A stretch of DNA of 61,313 bases from Candidatus Omnitrophota bacterium (lineage in GTDB: Bacteria; Hinthialibacterota; Hinthialibacteria; Hinthialibacterales; Hinthialibacteraceae): assembly GCA_003598175.1 (NCBI GenBank), contig QZKN01000034.1:1-61313 (forward strand), in the 5' to 3' direction. The position numbers and the translations under genes were made by a program. Each line of letters opens with the position of its first letter. Position 1 is the first letter of the stretch. The notes below the pieces were generated by a model. The model did no database searches. It worked only from the letters and a program-made list of their open reading frames with translations, and had not been told where the DNA came from. Of the stretch, positions 1 to 9,022 are shown one piece after another.

Positions 1-23
1 CGCCCTTTTTTTAGGCCTTTTGT

Positions 24-55
24 AATGCAGTTTACACTTTTTCCAGCACTGCATT
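24..55. repeat. Short inverted repeat downstream of the first operon
   Basis: The 8-base arms AATGCAGT (24-31) and ACTGCATT (48-55) are perfect reverse complements around a 16-base loop. The repeat lies just past the stop of the leftward gene ending at 82, so it could help end that transcript. No clear run of T follows on the minus strand, so a classical terminator is not convincing. Confidence 0.25.
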
Positions 56-81
56 TTGTAAGTCCTTTAAATTCAATGAGT

Positions 82-891
82 TTAAACCGGACAGTAGTGT
101 CTCCAAATATAAACATCAATCATGTTGGGAAAATGAATTCCGTGGGACGACTCGATTTCCTTATTTTCCACGTACACGATGGATATACGTTCTTGAAAAA
201 ATCGCAGCGCAATCATGAGTTTCGATGCGATGTAAGAGTGTTGCGGATCAAGTTCCGCATATATTTTCTGAATATAATCATGTTTGGATGGAGAGGAATA
301 TTGAATGTAAAGTTTTGGGGAATTTTGAGATTTTACACTCACGCGATCTATCGCATCTATTCTAATCAAGGGATAGGTGAAAAACAGGATATCCAATCCC
401 ATATCATGTTGGGAACTTCTCCAGCTAAAATCGGATTCACTGACAAAAAGCACTTTATTGGTATGAAATATAAGAAAAGACGTAACAGAGTCATTGCATA
501 TGATTAATTCCTGATTTTCTTCCCAAGGTTTCTTAAAGCCTGCAGGATAGTTTAAAAACATGCGCTGATGACTTTTGTTCGCTACATACGTGAAATGAAG
601 AGGACATTGTACCGCTTTTCCTGCATTTTCATAATAAACATCCACCATCTCCGGCGTTATATCCAGCAAATCATCCTTCAATGCCAGTTCCTTATAATGT
701 CGTGTACTTTCCATCGTTTCTGGGTTGATGGGGATATGAGATTGATTCACGCCCGAATATGATGCGATGATATCTTGTAACAATGTATCGTGTAGATCAT
801 TAATGTTTGAGATAGTATCCGACAATGAATTATCAGTGCTCCCCAAAAGGAAAAAAAAGAAAAATAGGCCACTTCTTTTGGATGATTTCAT
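82..891 (-). CDS. Exported protein of unknown function
   Basis: I do not recognise this family. The ATG at 891 is chosen over an upstream in-frame start because a GAGGAG ribosome site sits about 10 bases before it. The 269-residue product starts with a basic stretch (MKSSKRSG) and a very hydrophobic run with five consecutive Phe, which reads as a signal peptide, so the protein is probably periplasmic or surface exposed. The rest is a mixed globular sequence with no motif I can name. It follows the Cys-rich gene at 921-1358 by 29 bp on the same strand, so the two are likely co-transcribed and may act together outside the cytoplasm. Confidence 0.6.
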   Translation of the reverse strand: MKSSKRSGLFFFFFLLGSTDNSLSDTISNINDLHDTLLQDIIASYSGVNQSHIPINPETMESTRHYKELALKDDLLDITPEMVDVYYENAGKAVQCPLHFTYVANKSHQRMFLNYPAGFKKPWEENQELIICNDSVTSFLIFHTNKVLFVSESDFSWRSSQHDMGLDILFFTYPLIRIDAIDRVSVKSQNSPKLYIQYSSPSKHDYIQKIYAELDPQHSYIASKLMIALRFFQERISIVYVENKEIESSHGIHFPNMIDVYIWRHYCPV

Positions 892-920
892 TAGAATTTT
901 TCTCCTCTCATGATTACTTT

Positions 921-1358
921 TCACTTTTGTTCGTCTTCCACGCACTTGTTAGGATGTGTGGCATAAGCGGAAGCAGAAATGTATTCACATGCATCCTGAA
1001 AATACGATAGGACTTCATACCATGTTCCTGGTCCGCACGTTATCCCCGCAATTTTTGTGTAACAACGCAGATTACACAACGTTTCTCCTGTCAAATCACG
1101 AGCATCGCAACAGACATTTGTATTCTGTACCACTGTGCAATCATTATATGAAAAGCCGTGAACACAACATTGACTTTCGCAATAATCTGGATAAAAAACG
1201 ACACAATTACATTCTTCATCCGCATCCCCTCTCATCCGCGATGTTGAACTGTCACATGCGTTACAAGGAGAATCAGAAAAGACAAACTTATTGATTTGTA
1301 CCATCAAAAAAACAGCGAAAATAAAAAAAATAAAAGTCGCAATGTACAATCTAAACAT
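921..1358 (-). CDS. Small Cys-rich membrane-anchored or secreted protein
   Basis: The 145-residue product begins with one hydrophobic segment (MFRLYIATFIFFIFAVFLMV), read as a membrane anchor or uncleaved signal. About 15 cysteines follow in pairs and short-spaced motifs (CNAC, CNC, QCC, VCC, CNLRC), which suggests a disulfide-stabilised fold outside the cytoplasm. Metal binding is the alternative. The ATG at 1358 is preferred because GGAGA lies about 11 bases upstream; an in-frame start at 1397 has no such site. It is the first gene of a leftward pair with the exported protein at 82-891. I do not recognise the family. Confidence 0.6.
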   Translation of the reverse strand: MFRLYIATFIFFIFAVFLMVQINKFVFSDSPCNACDSSTSRMRGDADEECNCVVFYPDYCESQCCVHGFSYNDCTVVQNTNVCCDARDLTGETLCNLRCYTKIAGITCGPGTWYEVLSYFQDACEYISASAYATHPNKCVEDEQK

Positions 1359-1539
1359 GGAAACAGTTTCTCCTTTCCAAATATAAAGAGATCGCATATT
1401 TCAGAAAAGCGCTAATCATTATCTCTGTTCGGTCATGATGGAATCTTTTCATAGCGATCTTTCTTTCCTGGTTTATCCATAAAAGAATGGTATATTGGAT
1501 CGCTTAATGTGTCAAAAGTATTTTTTTGTATGCGCGTGT

Positions 1540-1647
1540 AAAAAGTCTAAAATTGTGGTGCGGACATCCTGTCTGCACAATATATGGTGGTAGATTGTAG
1601 ATTGATACCACCATATGGAATAGTATTAAAATTAAATCGTACTTTTT
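1540..1647. repeat. 108-bp MITE-like palindromic element, copy 1
   Basis: This 108-bp unit recurs at 3561-3668 in the same orientation; my hand count gives about 90 of 108 identical positions without gaps. It begins with AAAAAGT and ends with ACTTTTT, so it has short terminal inverted repeats. Inside are two hairpins: GTGCGGAC/GTCTGCAC, and a perfect 11-base stem ATATGGTGGTA (1582-1592) with TACCACCATAT (1606-1616). Short size, terminal inverted repeats, secondary structure and multiple copies suggest a non-autonomous mobile element or a dispersed regulatory repeat. It fills much of the 324-bp space between the leftward operon and the GH123-like gene; the rest holds nothing else I can name. 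Confidence 0.65.
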
Positions 1648-1682
1648 GCCGCTACGTTTTATCTGAGTGAAAGGAAACCATC

Positions 1683-3548
1683 ATGACTCCAATACTCCTC
1701 TCGTTTTTGTTACTGATTATCGCGCCGGTCGCTTATACGGATACTCCTCCGGTAAAAATCCGGGCTGTCCCCGACACGGTTCGCATTGATCCGCAAACCG
1801 GCCGTGTGTTCGAGGACAGCGATGCTTATCCCTTCGCCGATCGCTGGAAACACGAATACAAAGATCGAAACAGCGTATGGCGCGAAGACGATGGTGCATC
1901 TATTTCGCTGTGGGGAGGACGCAATGAATATGTCGCGGCGCAAATTGTTTTGGAAAGGACCGGCGATGCCGTGGAAAACATTTCGATCAGCATTTCCGAT
2001 CTCCACGGACCGGAAACAATACGCCGCGAGAACAACATTGCCCTGTTTAAAGAATGGTATATCGAGATTACCCGCCCCTCCGAAGCCTACGTCAAATCCA
2101 TCGGAACGGGTTGGTATCCGGAAGTGTTGATTCCACTCGACGAGCAGGGATTGGGTGAATTTGGGATGCCATTTTCGATCCCGGACAAGCGCAATGGAAT
2201 CCCGAATCAGCAAAATCAATTGGTGTGGATTGATATTTTTATTCCCAAATCAATTGCAAACGGATTTTATGAAGGTTCGGTTGTGATAACCGGTGGAAAT
2301 GGAAATGATGGATTCCATGTTCAGATTCCGCTCAAATTGGAAGTGCTTGATTTTTCTTTGCCGGACACGTTTCATCTCGCTCCCAGTTTGAATACGTATG
2401 GACAGCCGTTTCAGGATAAGGAACGGACGATCGAGTACTTTCAAATCGCCCATCAGCATCGCTGCCTATGCGAATCGTTCAATCCCAAACCCGCGTTTCG
2501 TGGAATCGGTGCGAATCTGAAATTGAATTGGGAGGATTACGATCGCGCCATGTCTCCGTTATTGGATGGCTCGGCTTTTACCGACAAGCATGATTATTAT
2601 GGGCCGGGAACCGGCAGGCCGATTTCGCGGATTTACCTACCGTTCACGAACAACAAGAGTTGGTTGGGGCAGGCCGCGCCGCGTGGCAGTGACGAACACG
2701 AGAATACATTTAAAGAAGCGCTACGGCAATTCGAAGCGCATTTTGCAGAAAAAGGCTGGGAGCAAACGAAATTGGTGTTTTTCATCAACGATTTTGACGA
2801 AACGAAAACAATCGAGGGTCACGAAGCGGTCGTATATTACGGAAATCTGCTATGGTCAGCGGGATTGAAGGATCCTTCCCGCTTTGCTTATCGTTTCGAT
2901 AGCGGCGCGTTTCGCGACGTTAGCCATCACATCCCGGATTGGACGACGGATTCTCTGATTGCGAAGCTGGACGTGGTCAATATGTGGGTCGTATGCGGCG
3001 CGTGGAGGTATATTTCGGCGGACGGCGTCGCCAAACTGCGAGAAAAGGGGAAAGAGGCGTGGTTTTATTTTTCCAACACATCCGGCGAGCCGTGCATCGG
3101 GAGCTGCTACATCGACGCGGAGCTGATCGGTCTGCGCACCTGGCCATGGATTTGTTGGCGCTATGATTTGACTTCGGCGTGTATTTGGGAATGGACGTAT
3201 GGCGCACACGCGACAAAGCGCTGGACCGATCCGTGGACGGGAGAAGCGGGAGCAAAAGGGAACGGCGACGCCTGCCTCATTTATGACGGCAAATTTGTGG
3301 GAATTCGCGACCTTTGCCCATCACTGCGTTTGAAATCGCTGCGACGAGGCGCGCAGGATTATGAATATCTGTGGCTGCTGGCGAATGAGTGCGGTAAACG
3401 CGATGTGGCGGATGAACTGGTGCGCGAATTGGTTCCCGCCGCGCTCGACGAAGCCGGAACCGAACCGCCCGGCCGCTGGAAACACGATCCGGAGGCATGG
3501 GAACGAATTCGGCGAAGAGTGGGGATGGAAATCGTGAATAAGCAATAA
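1683..3548 (+). CDS. Secreted GH123/DUF4091-type glycoside hydrolase
   Basis: The 621-residue product has a signal peptide (MTPILLSFLLLIIAPVAYT) and an N-terminal beta-rich region. A TIM-barrel-like central part follows, and the C-terminal segment with RRGAQDYEYLWLLA (about residues 555-570) is characteristic of DUF4091. DUF4091 proteins belong to the GH123-related hydrolases, which act on N-acetylgalactosaminides or related glycans; the exact substrate cannot be read here. AAAGGA lies about 8 bases before the ATG. The gene stands alone, with a copy of the 108-bp repeat on each side, and faces a convergent CBM9-like gene. The flanking repeats raise the possibility that it moved as a unit, though its base composition does not look obviously foreign. 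Confidence 0.75.
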   Translation: MTPILLSFLLLIIAPVAYTDTPPVKIRAVPDTVRIDPQTGRVFEDSDAYPFADRWKHEYKDRNSVWREDDGASISLWGGRNEYVAAQIVLERTGDAVENISISISDLHGPETIRRENNIALFKEWYIEITRPSEAYVKSIGTGWYPEVLIPLDEQGLGEFGMPFSIPDKRNGIPNQQNQLVWIDIFIPKSIANGFYEGSVVITGGNGNDGFHVQIPLKLEVLDFSLPDTFHLAPSLNTYGQPFQDKERTIEYFQIAHQHRCLCESFNPKPAFRGIGANLKLNWEDYDRAMSPLLDGSAFTDKHDYYGPGTGRPISRIYLPFTNNKSWLGQAAPRGSDEHENTFKEALRQFEAHFAEKGWEQTKLVFFINDFDETKTIEGHEAVVYYGNLLWSAGLKDPSRFAYRFDSGAFRDVSHHIPDWTTDSLIAKLDVVNMWVVCGAWRYISADGVAKLREKGKEAWFYFSNTSGEPCIGSCYIDAELIGLRTWPWICWRYDLTSACIWEWTYGAHATKRWTDPWTGEAGAKGNGDACLIYDGKFVGIRDLCPSLRLKSLRRGAQDYEYLWLLANECGKRDVADELVRELVPAALDEAGTEPPGRWKHDPEAWERIRRRVGMEIVNKQ

Positions 3549-3560
3549 AGATGCCCCGGC

Positions 3561-3668
3561 AAAAAGTCAAAAATTGTGGTGCGGACATCTTGTCTGCAAA
3601 ATATATGGTGGCAGATTGTTGATTGATACTACAATATGTGCCGGTTCCAAAATTTAATCCGACTTTTT
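3561..3668. repeat. 108-bp MITE-like palindromic element, copy 2
   Basis: Second copy of the element at 1540-1647, same length and orientation. Here the terminal inverted repeats are longer: GCAAAAAGTC (3559-3568) and GACTTTTTGC (3661-3670) match perfectly. The first inner hairpin is kept, while the second inner stem has decayed to partial pairing. The element starts 12 bp after the stop of the GH123-like gene. Confidence 0.65.
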
Positions 3669-3729
3669 GCTGGCGCGTCAATAATAAGTTCAATTTCTGG
3701 TTTGAGCAAATGGCGTAATGAACGCGTTT

Positions 3730-4623
3730 TTAGAATAAAGACCAATGCATGACAGCGACGGGTTCGAGAAAACGCAGAGTTCCCCAATAATCCTCAATTT
3801 CGTGGGTGTTTTCGGTTGCGATCATGCCCGGATCATAAAGCCATTGCGTCCAATATAATTGGATTTCTCGCAATTCTGTATAAAAATCCGGCTCTAACGT
3901 TTGTTCATTATAAACATCCACATCATCGATACAGATGTTGAATCCGATTTCACTCCCGGCGGTAGGAGAGCCGATTATGTTCAGGGCGAATCGTGCTTCC
4001 TGACTCCAGTCGTTCGTTTCCACGTTCACGTTGGTTTGCGCATACCACACGTCACTTGGTCCGGAGCCATACGGTCGCGTTTTTCCTCCGTATATCTCAG
4101 GAGAAACGAATGGGAGAGGAGAATCGTCCGCTTCGATTCCAAATATCCACTGGCCGCCGGTTTCTGTTTCCTGCGGATTTCGACAGGAGTCGGGTGTTCG
4201 GCTTAAATCCCCGTCGAAAAAGTATTCAACCGCATCGTTTTCCCACGTGACCGGCATATCCCATTGGAATCGTTGTCCGTAATTGGTGCTGATATACATA
4301 TCGTCTTTGATATCGACGCCGATGTATAGAAACTTGTCGTCATACATTACGTAAAATGTGTAACTCATATCGTCGAGACTGTCGACTATTCCCGGTCCGC
4401 TGTTGCCGGCCACGCCGAGATTGTTAAAGTCCACCGTATTCGATGCCGCATGATCCCATTCTCCCGGACGTAGCACTCCGTCAATCACGGGAGATGAGTA
4501 TGTGTAGGGTGCTTGAATCAGATGACGATAGTCGTCATCAAGTTCCTGAGTAAGGGGATTGTATCCGCTGATGGTGAAAAAGTACGAAATAGCTGCTGTC
4601 AATAGTAAAGATGTACGTTTCAT
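3730..4623 (-). CDS. Secreted CBM9-like carbohydrate-binding protein
   Basis: The 297-residue product starts at the ATG at 4623, which has GGAGAGGG about 7 bases upstream; a longer in-frame start at 4683 lacks this. An N-terminal hydrophobic segment (MKRTSLLLTAAISYFF) suggests export. Features of the CBM9-like fold include SSPVIDGVLRPGEWDHA near residue 45, DKFLYIGVDIKDD near residue 95, and WENDAVEYFFDGD. CBM9-like domains bind sugars or occur beside glycoside hydrolases; here no catalytic domain is attached. It is convergent with the GH123-like gene, and the pair may serve glycan binding and cleavage. Confidence 0.7.
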   Translation of the reverse strand: MKRTSLLLTAAISYFFTISGYNPLTQELDDDYRHLIQAPYTYSSPVIDGVLRPGEWDHAASNTVDFNNLGVAGNSGPGIVDSLDDMSYTFYVMYDDKFLYIGVDIKDDMYISTNYGQRFQWDMPVTWENDAVEYFFDGDLSRTPDSCRNPQETETGGQWIFGIEADDSPLPFVSPEIYGGKTRPYGSGPSDVWYAQTNVNVETNDWSQEARFALNIIGSPTAGSEIGFNICIDDVDVYNEQTLEPDFYTELREIQLYWTQWLYDPGMIATENTHEIEDYWGTLRFLEPVAVMHWSLF

Positions 4624-4742
4624 TGTTTTTCCCTCTCCGTGTTTGAGAAGTAACTGCCATCCTTCACAAAATTGATTATCCATAAAACAAAATATTTGTC
4701 TACCTACCGGGATTGCATGGAGGAATAGACAATAATAATCAA

Positions 4743-7700
4743 TTATAAAGACGCGCCATTTGAAAATTCCAACACCTGCCGGATTTTTTGCAGCAACATT
4801 TTCGGCGTGAACGGCTTTTGCAGAAAGGACAAGCCGGGATCGAGCACGCCGTGATGGACGATGGCATTGTCGGTGTAGCCGGACATATAGATGGTTTTCA
4901 TGTGCGGAAAGAGCGAGGTCAGATGTTTGGAGAGCTCGCGGCCGCTCATTTCCGGCATCACCACGTCGGTCAACAATAAATGAATGTCGCCCTCGTAGTC
5001 TTTGCAGATTTGGAGCGCGGCGTTTCCGGAACCGGCTTCGATCACGGTGTATTCGTATTCGCGAAGGGTTTGAGAAACCATCGTGCGGACTCCATCGTCG
5101 TCTTCGACCAGCAAAATAGTTTCTGTGACTTGCCGCGTGTGCGTCGGCTCCGGAATTTCCGGTACGGTAACGACGGATTCTTCAATGCGGGGCAGATAGA
5201 TTTTGAATGTCGAGCCTTTTCCGATTTCACTGTATACGTAAATGTTGCCTCCGCTTTGTTTGACGATTCCATAGACGATGGATAAACCCAGACCGGTTCC
5301 CTTTCCTTTCTTCTTCGTGGTAAAAAAGGGCTCGAAGATACGATTTCGAGTTTCTTTGTTCATTCCGCAGCCGGAATCGCTGATGGCCAGGCAAACGTAA
5401 GGACCGGGTTTCACGCCGGCATGAGTTTTTGCGTAAACGGAGTCCAGTACGACGTTCGAAGTTTCAATGGTCAATTTTCCGCCGTCCGGCATGGCGTCGC
5501 GAGAATTGATGACCAGATTGAGAATCACCTGTTCGATTTGGCCGGGATCGGCTTTGATCTGAGCCAGCGTGGGATCGGGAATCGTGACCAATTCAATGGT
5601 TTCGCCGATCAGGCGACGCACCAGTTTGTCCATTTCGAGAATCAACGTGTTCAAATTCAACACGACGGGCTGCAAAACCTGTTTGCGGCTGAACGCTAAC
5701 AGCTGGCTGGTCAGAGAGGCGGCGCGCTCGCTGGCCTTGTTGATTTCCTGAACATAATTGAGAATCGGATTGCCTTGCTCGAGCCGCTTCTCGATGAGAT
5801 CACAATAACCAATGATCGTGAGCAGCAGATTGTTGAAATCGTGAGCGATTCCCCCGGCCAATTGACCGATTGCTTCCATTTTCTGGGATTGGCGCAGTTG
5901 TTCCTCTAAAAGTTTTCTTTCGGTAATATCTTGAACCATCCCCACGAGTTGGATGGGATCATCATTCTCATCCCGCACGATTTCCGCATGTTCGTTGATC
6001 CAACGTACTTGTTGATCCGGTTGAAGGATGCGGTGTTCCACGCTGTATGGTTCGTGATTTCGGATGGCTTTGTCGAGAGAATTCCGAACCAACACGCGAT
6101 CATCGGGATGAACGTACAAATAAAACGTTTCTCTTTTTTTATCGAAAGCGCTGGGATCGATTCCGAAAATTTTATAGATTTCATCCGACCAGGTCAACGT
6201 ATTGTTGATCAGATCGGCGTTCCAAAAACCGATATGGGCGACTTTTTGCGCTTTCTCGACCAACGCATGACTTTCCTGCAGCTCCTTTTCGGCTTTTTTG
6301 CGTTCGGTGATGTCGCGGGCAACATGCACGCTGCCGATAAAATGCCCATCTGCATCGTGCATGGGGGACGTGGTCACCAGAAAATCGCCTCCCAGGCGAT
6401 CCTCGTGAAATTCTTCCGTATGTTCGCGATCATCGACCAGGGAGCGGGCATGAGGACAATAAGGCGGAGGCGAGGAAAGACCATGAATGTATTCATGGCA
6501 CGTGAAACCGTTGGCTTTATCCGGTGGTATTCCGAGACGATCGGCAAGGGCTTTGTTCATTTGAAGCATCTTGAAATCCTTGGTGATAATCGAAATCAAA
6601 TCCGGGACGGTATCGAACGTGCGTTTCCATTGCTCCGTGGCGCAAACGAGCGCTTCCTCGGTTTTTCGCCGCGCCGTGATGTCCCAAAAAATCCCTTGCA
6701 CCCCGATGATTGCTCCGATTTCATCATAAACAGGGGTCTTGACGACTTGGACGTACATTTTTTCGCTGCCGGGAGGCTGGTGTTCTTCCACCGTCTCGAA
6801 GATATTTCCGGTTTCGAGAATATACCGATCATCTTTTCCATATTTTTCCGCCAGTTCCGGCGGAAAGAAATCCGCATCCGTTTTTCCGATGATCTCATGA
6901 AACGATGCATTCAATTCTTCACAAAAACGTTGATTGGCAAAGGTGAAACGGCCATCCGTATCTTTCCGGAAAATACACTGCGGCAGGTTTTCAACCAAAG
7001 AATGGTAAAAGGCTTTCGCATTGCGCAACGCTTCTTCGGTTTGTCTTCGTTTGATGATATTGCGTACCACGGCCCACATGCCGACGCTTTCCCGCAATTC
7101 GTTTTTCAATAGGGACAGCCTTGTTTCAACCGGAATGAGTGACCCGTTCTTATGGAGGAATTCTTTTTCATAAAGATCGGAATGACCGGATTTCAGAACC
7201 TGTTCATCGACAAGCCGGGATTCGAAGGCATGCCATTTTTGCGGGGTTAAATTCTGAAATGATGTTCCCGTCAATTCTTCGTCGGAATATCCCAGCATGT
7301 TTTGAAAACTGCTATTGTATTTGAGTATGCGGCCTTCCGGATTCATGATGACCAGTCCGTCGAGACTGCCTTCGTACAATTCGCGATACCTGGTTTCTGA
7401 TTCTCGTAGTTTATCTTCCATCTGTTTTCTCGCCTGGATGGCGGCGCGGCTCATTTCGGAGGTGAGAAAGATCAAAAGCGAGAGAAAGCCGATGGTTTTG
7501 AGCGTGGACGGAAAATTACCGGCGACGTGGTAGGCGACGTAAATACAAACCAATACACAGATCGCCAGGGATGCGACGTAAACACGGCGTGGATAGGTCA
7601 GCGCCGCGTAATAAATCGGAGGAATCAACAGGTAGAGAAAATCGTCTTTCTGCCAAAGAAAAACCAATGTTATGCCCATCATTGACACAAACAAAAAGTA

Positions 7701-7745
7701 GATCAACAAAAAATACCATTGAAAATTCATTTTTGGCTTCGCCAT
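4743..7745 (-). CDS. Hybrid sensor histidine kinase with four PAS domains
   Basis: The 1000-residue protein has several membrane segments in the first ~105 residues, then four PAS-type sensory domains (about 110-235, 236-365, 366-490 and 495-620). The dimerisation/phosphoacceptor domain follows with GGIAHDFNN (His near 635). The ATPase domain has an N-box (VINSRDAMPDGG), DSGCGM and GKGTGLGLS. The C-terminal receiver has VEDDD and LLLTDVVMPEMSG (Asp near 926). It should autophosphorylate on His and pass phosphate to its own receiver. No separate response regulator or output gene is adjacent, so it is an orphan hybrid kinase and its signal is unknown. Confidence 0.92.
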   Translation of the reverse strand: MAKPKMNFQWYFLLIYFLFVSMMGITLVFLWQKDDFLYLLIPPIYYAALTYPRRVYVASLAICVLVCIYVAYHVAGNFPSTLKTIGFLSLLIFLTSEMSRAAIQARKQMEDKLRESETRYRELYEGSLDGLVIMNPEGRILKYNSSFQNMLGYSDEELTGTSFQNLTPQKWHAFESRLVDEQVLKSGHSDLYEKEFLHKNGSLIPVETRLSLLKNELRESVGMWAVVRNIIKRRQTEEALRNAKAFYHSLVENLPQCIFRKDTDGRFTFANQRFCEELNASFHEIIGKTDADFFPPELAEKYGKDDRYILETGNIFETVEEHQPPGSEKMYVQVVKTPVYDEIGAIIGVQGIFWDITARRKTEEALVCATEQWKRTFDTVPDLISIITKDFKMLQMNKALADRLGIPPDKANGFTCHEYIHGLSSPPPYCPHARSLVDDREHTEEFHEDRLGGDFLVTTSPMHDADGHFIGSVHVARDITERKKAEKELQESHALVEKAQKVAHIGFWNADLINNTLTWSDEIYKIFGIDPSAFDKKRETFYLYVHPDDRVLVRNSLDKAIRNHEPYSVEHRILQPDQQVRWINEHAEIVRDENDDPIQLVGMVQDITERKLLEEQLRQSQKMEAIGQLAGGIAHDFNNLLLTIIGYCDLIEKRLEQGNPILNYVQEINKASERAASLTSQLLAFSRKQVLQPVVLNLNTLILEMDKLVRRLIGETIELVTIPDPTLAQIKADPGQIEQVILNLVINSRDAMPDGGKLTIETSNVVLDSVYAKTHAGVKPGPYVCLAISDSGCGMNKETRNRIFEPFFTTKKKGKGTGLGLSIVYGIVKQSGGNIYVYSEIGKGSTFKIYLPRIEESVVTVPEIPEPTHTRQVTETILLVEDDDGVRTMVSQTLREYEYTVIEAGSGNAALQICKDYEGDIHLLLTDVVMPEMSGRELSKHLTSLFPHMKTIYMSGYTDNAIVHHGVLDPGLSFLQKPFTPKMLLQKIRQVLEFSNGASL

Positions 7746-7893
7746 GGAATTCCACCCGTGCTCACACTATATATTATTTTTGCGGTAAAAAAGCAAGATT
7801 ATGACATTACCCGCCGAACAATCAAGATATCACAAAAGGCTCGGATTTTTTACCCCTGTTTTTGTGAATCGTATATTTTTATATAAAAATGCG

Positions 7894-7929
7894 CCTCGTA
7901 GGGGCGGTTCGCGAACCGCCCCTACGAGG
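7894..7929. repeat. 36-bp perfect palindrome, GC-rich family
   Basis: A perfect palindrome centred on TTCGCGAA with arms CCTCGTAGGGGCGGTTCG. It is followed by GAATTTTCAT-like sequence exactly as in the longer palindrome at 61256-61313, so the two are members of one dispersed family. It lies in the 419-bp space between the hybrid kinase and the glycosyltransferase, beside another repeat at 7981-8056. Confidence 0.75.
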
Positions 7930-7980
7930 AATTTTCATTGTTTGTTGTGATTAATCGATCCGGGCGGTTCATAGGAAAAT

Positions 7981-8056
7981 GTTCCCCTCCCCAACCCTCC
8001 CCGTCAACGGGGAGGGAACCCATTTCCCCCCGTTGACTGGGGGATTAGGGGGGGAA
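7981..8056. repeat. C-rich/G-rich inverted repeat block
   Basis: The block holds a perfect 10-base stem, CCCTCCCCGT (7995-8004) with ACGGGGAGGG (8007-8016), and is roughly symmetric overall: C-runs on the left, G-runs on the right. The long runs of G on one strand might also allow quadruplex structures. No coding potential is seen here. It looks like an intergenic repeat unrelated to the palindrome at 7894-7929. Confidence 0.6.
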
Positions 8057-8164
8057 AAGAGCACACATTTAATCGGTCAGGTGGTTTTCATGAGCAGCAG
8101 AAGCGCAAATCATAAAAGAGATGACGAAAAGCGGTTTGATTGAGGAACGCAGGCGCCGGGAGAA

Positions 8165-8980
8165 TTACGGAGTTTCCTTGCGAAACCAACGCCGGGCGCG
8201 CATCAACAACATCAGCGTTCCCAGAATGGTTTGGAGCGCGGGCATTTTGCTTTTTCCACCTTTTTGTTCGTAATGCAGCTCGAACGGGATTTCCGTCACC
8301 CGGTGGGGCTGCGTGTGCGGGAGCATTTTCAACATCAATTCGCCCGTGCAGGCAAAACCGGGGGCTTCAAAAAGCCGCCGATTCCAGTGCAGATAAGTTT
8401 TACGAAGGATCGACGCGCGAATGCCGCGAAAACCACAAGAGAAATCACGGAGAGGAAGAGAAGGCAAAAACAATCGGTAACACCATCCGGCGCCGTGGCT
8501 GAGAAGGCGACGAAAAAAACGGACTCCAACTTCTTTTCCGCCCGGAACGAACCGTGATGCAACGACAATGTCGAATCCTTGATTCAAGCGATTTAATAAT
8601 TGGAAAATATACCGGGGATGATGAGTGCAATCCGCATCCAGCGTAAATATGAAATCATCGTCGTGGCACCGTTCGAGGATAAAGGATATACCGGTTGACA
8701 GCGCCGCTCCCAATCCTCGATTGGATTCGTGTTCGAGGACGGTCACTTCGATGGAATCCTGAAACGATCGGGCTTGTTCTCCGGTCGAATCGGCGCTTCC
8801 ATCGTTCACAACGATCACATGAACCAGGGATGGTAGCCCGGCGCCTTCCTCGTGTGATGGAAACAAATCGCCGGATTCCGGTTTCAATGGCAACCATCCG
8901 GCGTATTCTTCGGACAGCATCCGCAGGAGATTGGAAATATTGGTCGCTTCATTATAAGCCGGAAGAAGAACATAAATCAC
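8165..8980 (-). CDS. Family 2 glycosyltransferase, DPM1-like
   Basis: The 271-residue protein has the GT2 signature: an N-terminal VLLPAYNEATNI, VIVVNDGSAD near residue 57, and a metal-binding DAD near 115-117 (FTLDADCTHHP). It matches the soluble dolichol/polyprenyl-phosphate mannose synthase-like group, which transfers sugars to a lipid carrier at the cytoplasmic membrane face. There is no C-terminal membrane segment. Translation appears to start at GTG (8980), with TAAGG about 8 bases upstream. It follows recJ by 42 bp on the same strand and may be read through from it. Confidence 0.85.
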   Translation of the reverse strand: MIYVLLPAYNEATNISNLLRMLSEEYAGWLPLKPESGDLFPSHEEGAGLPSLVHVIVVNDGSADSTGEQARSFQDSIEVTVLEHESNRGLGAALSTGISFILERCHDDDFIFTLDADCTHHPRYIFQLLNRLNQGFDIVVASRFVPGGKEVGVRFFRRLLSHGAGWCYRLFLPSLPLRDFSCGFRGIRASILRKTYLHWNRRLFEAPGFACTGELMLKMLPHTQPHRVTEIPFELHYEQKGGKSKMPALQTILGTLMLLMRARRWFRKETP

Positions 8981-9022
8981 GTTGATAACCTTAATAGAAG
9001 TTTTTTCGCCGGGGCGAAAAGT

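Noticed and set aside
5931..7112. A 393-codon open frame on the plus strand inside the hybrid kinase gene
   Set aside because: It lies opposite clear PAS domains and its product has no motif, so it is a shadow frame.
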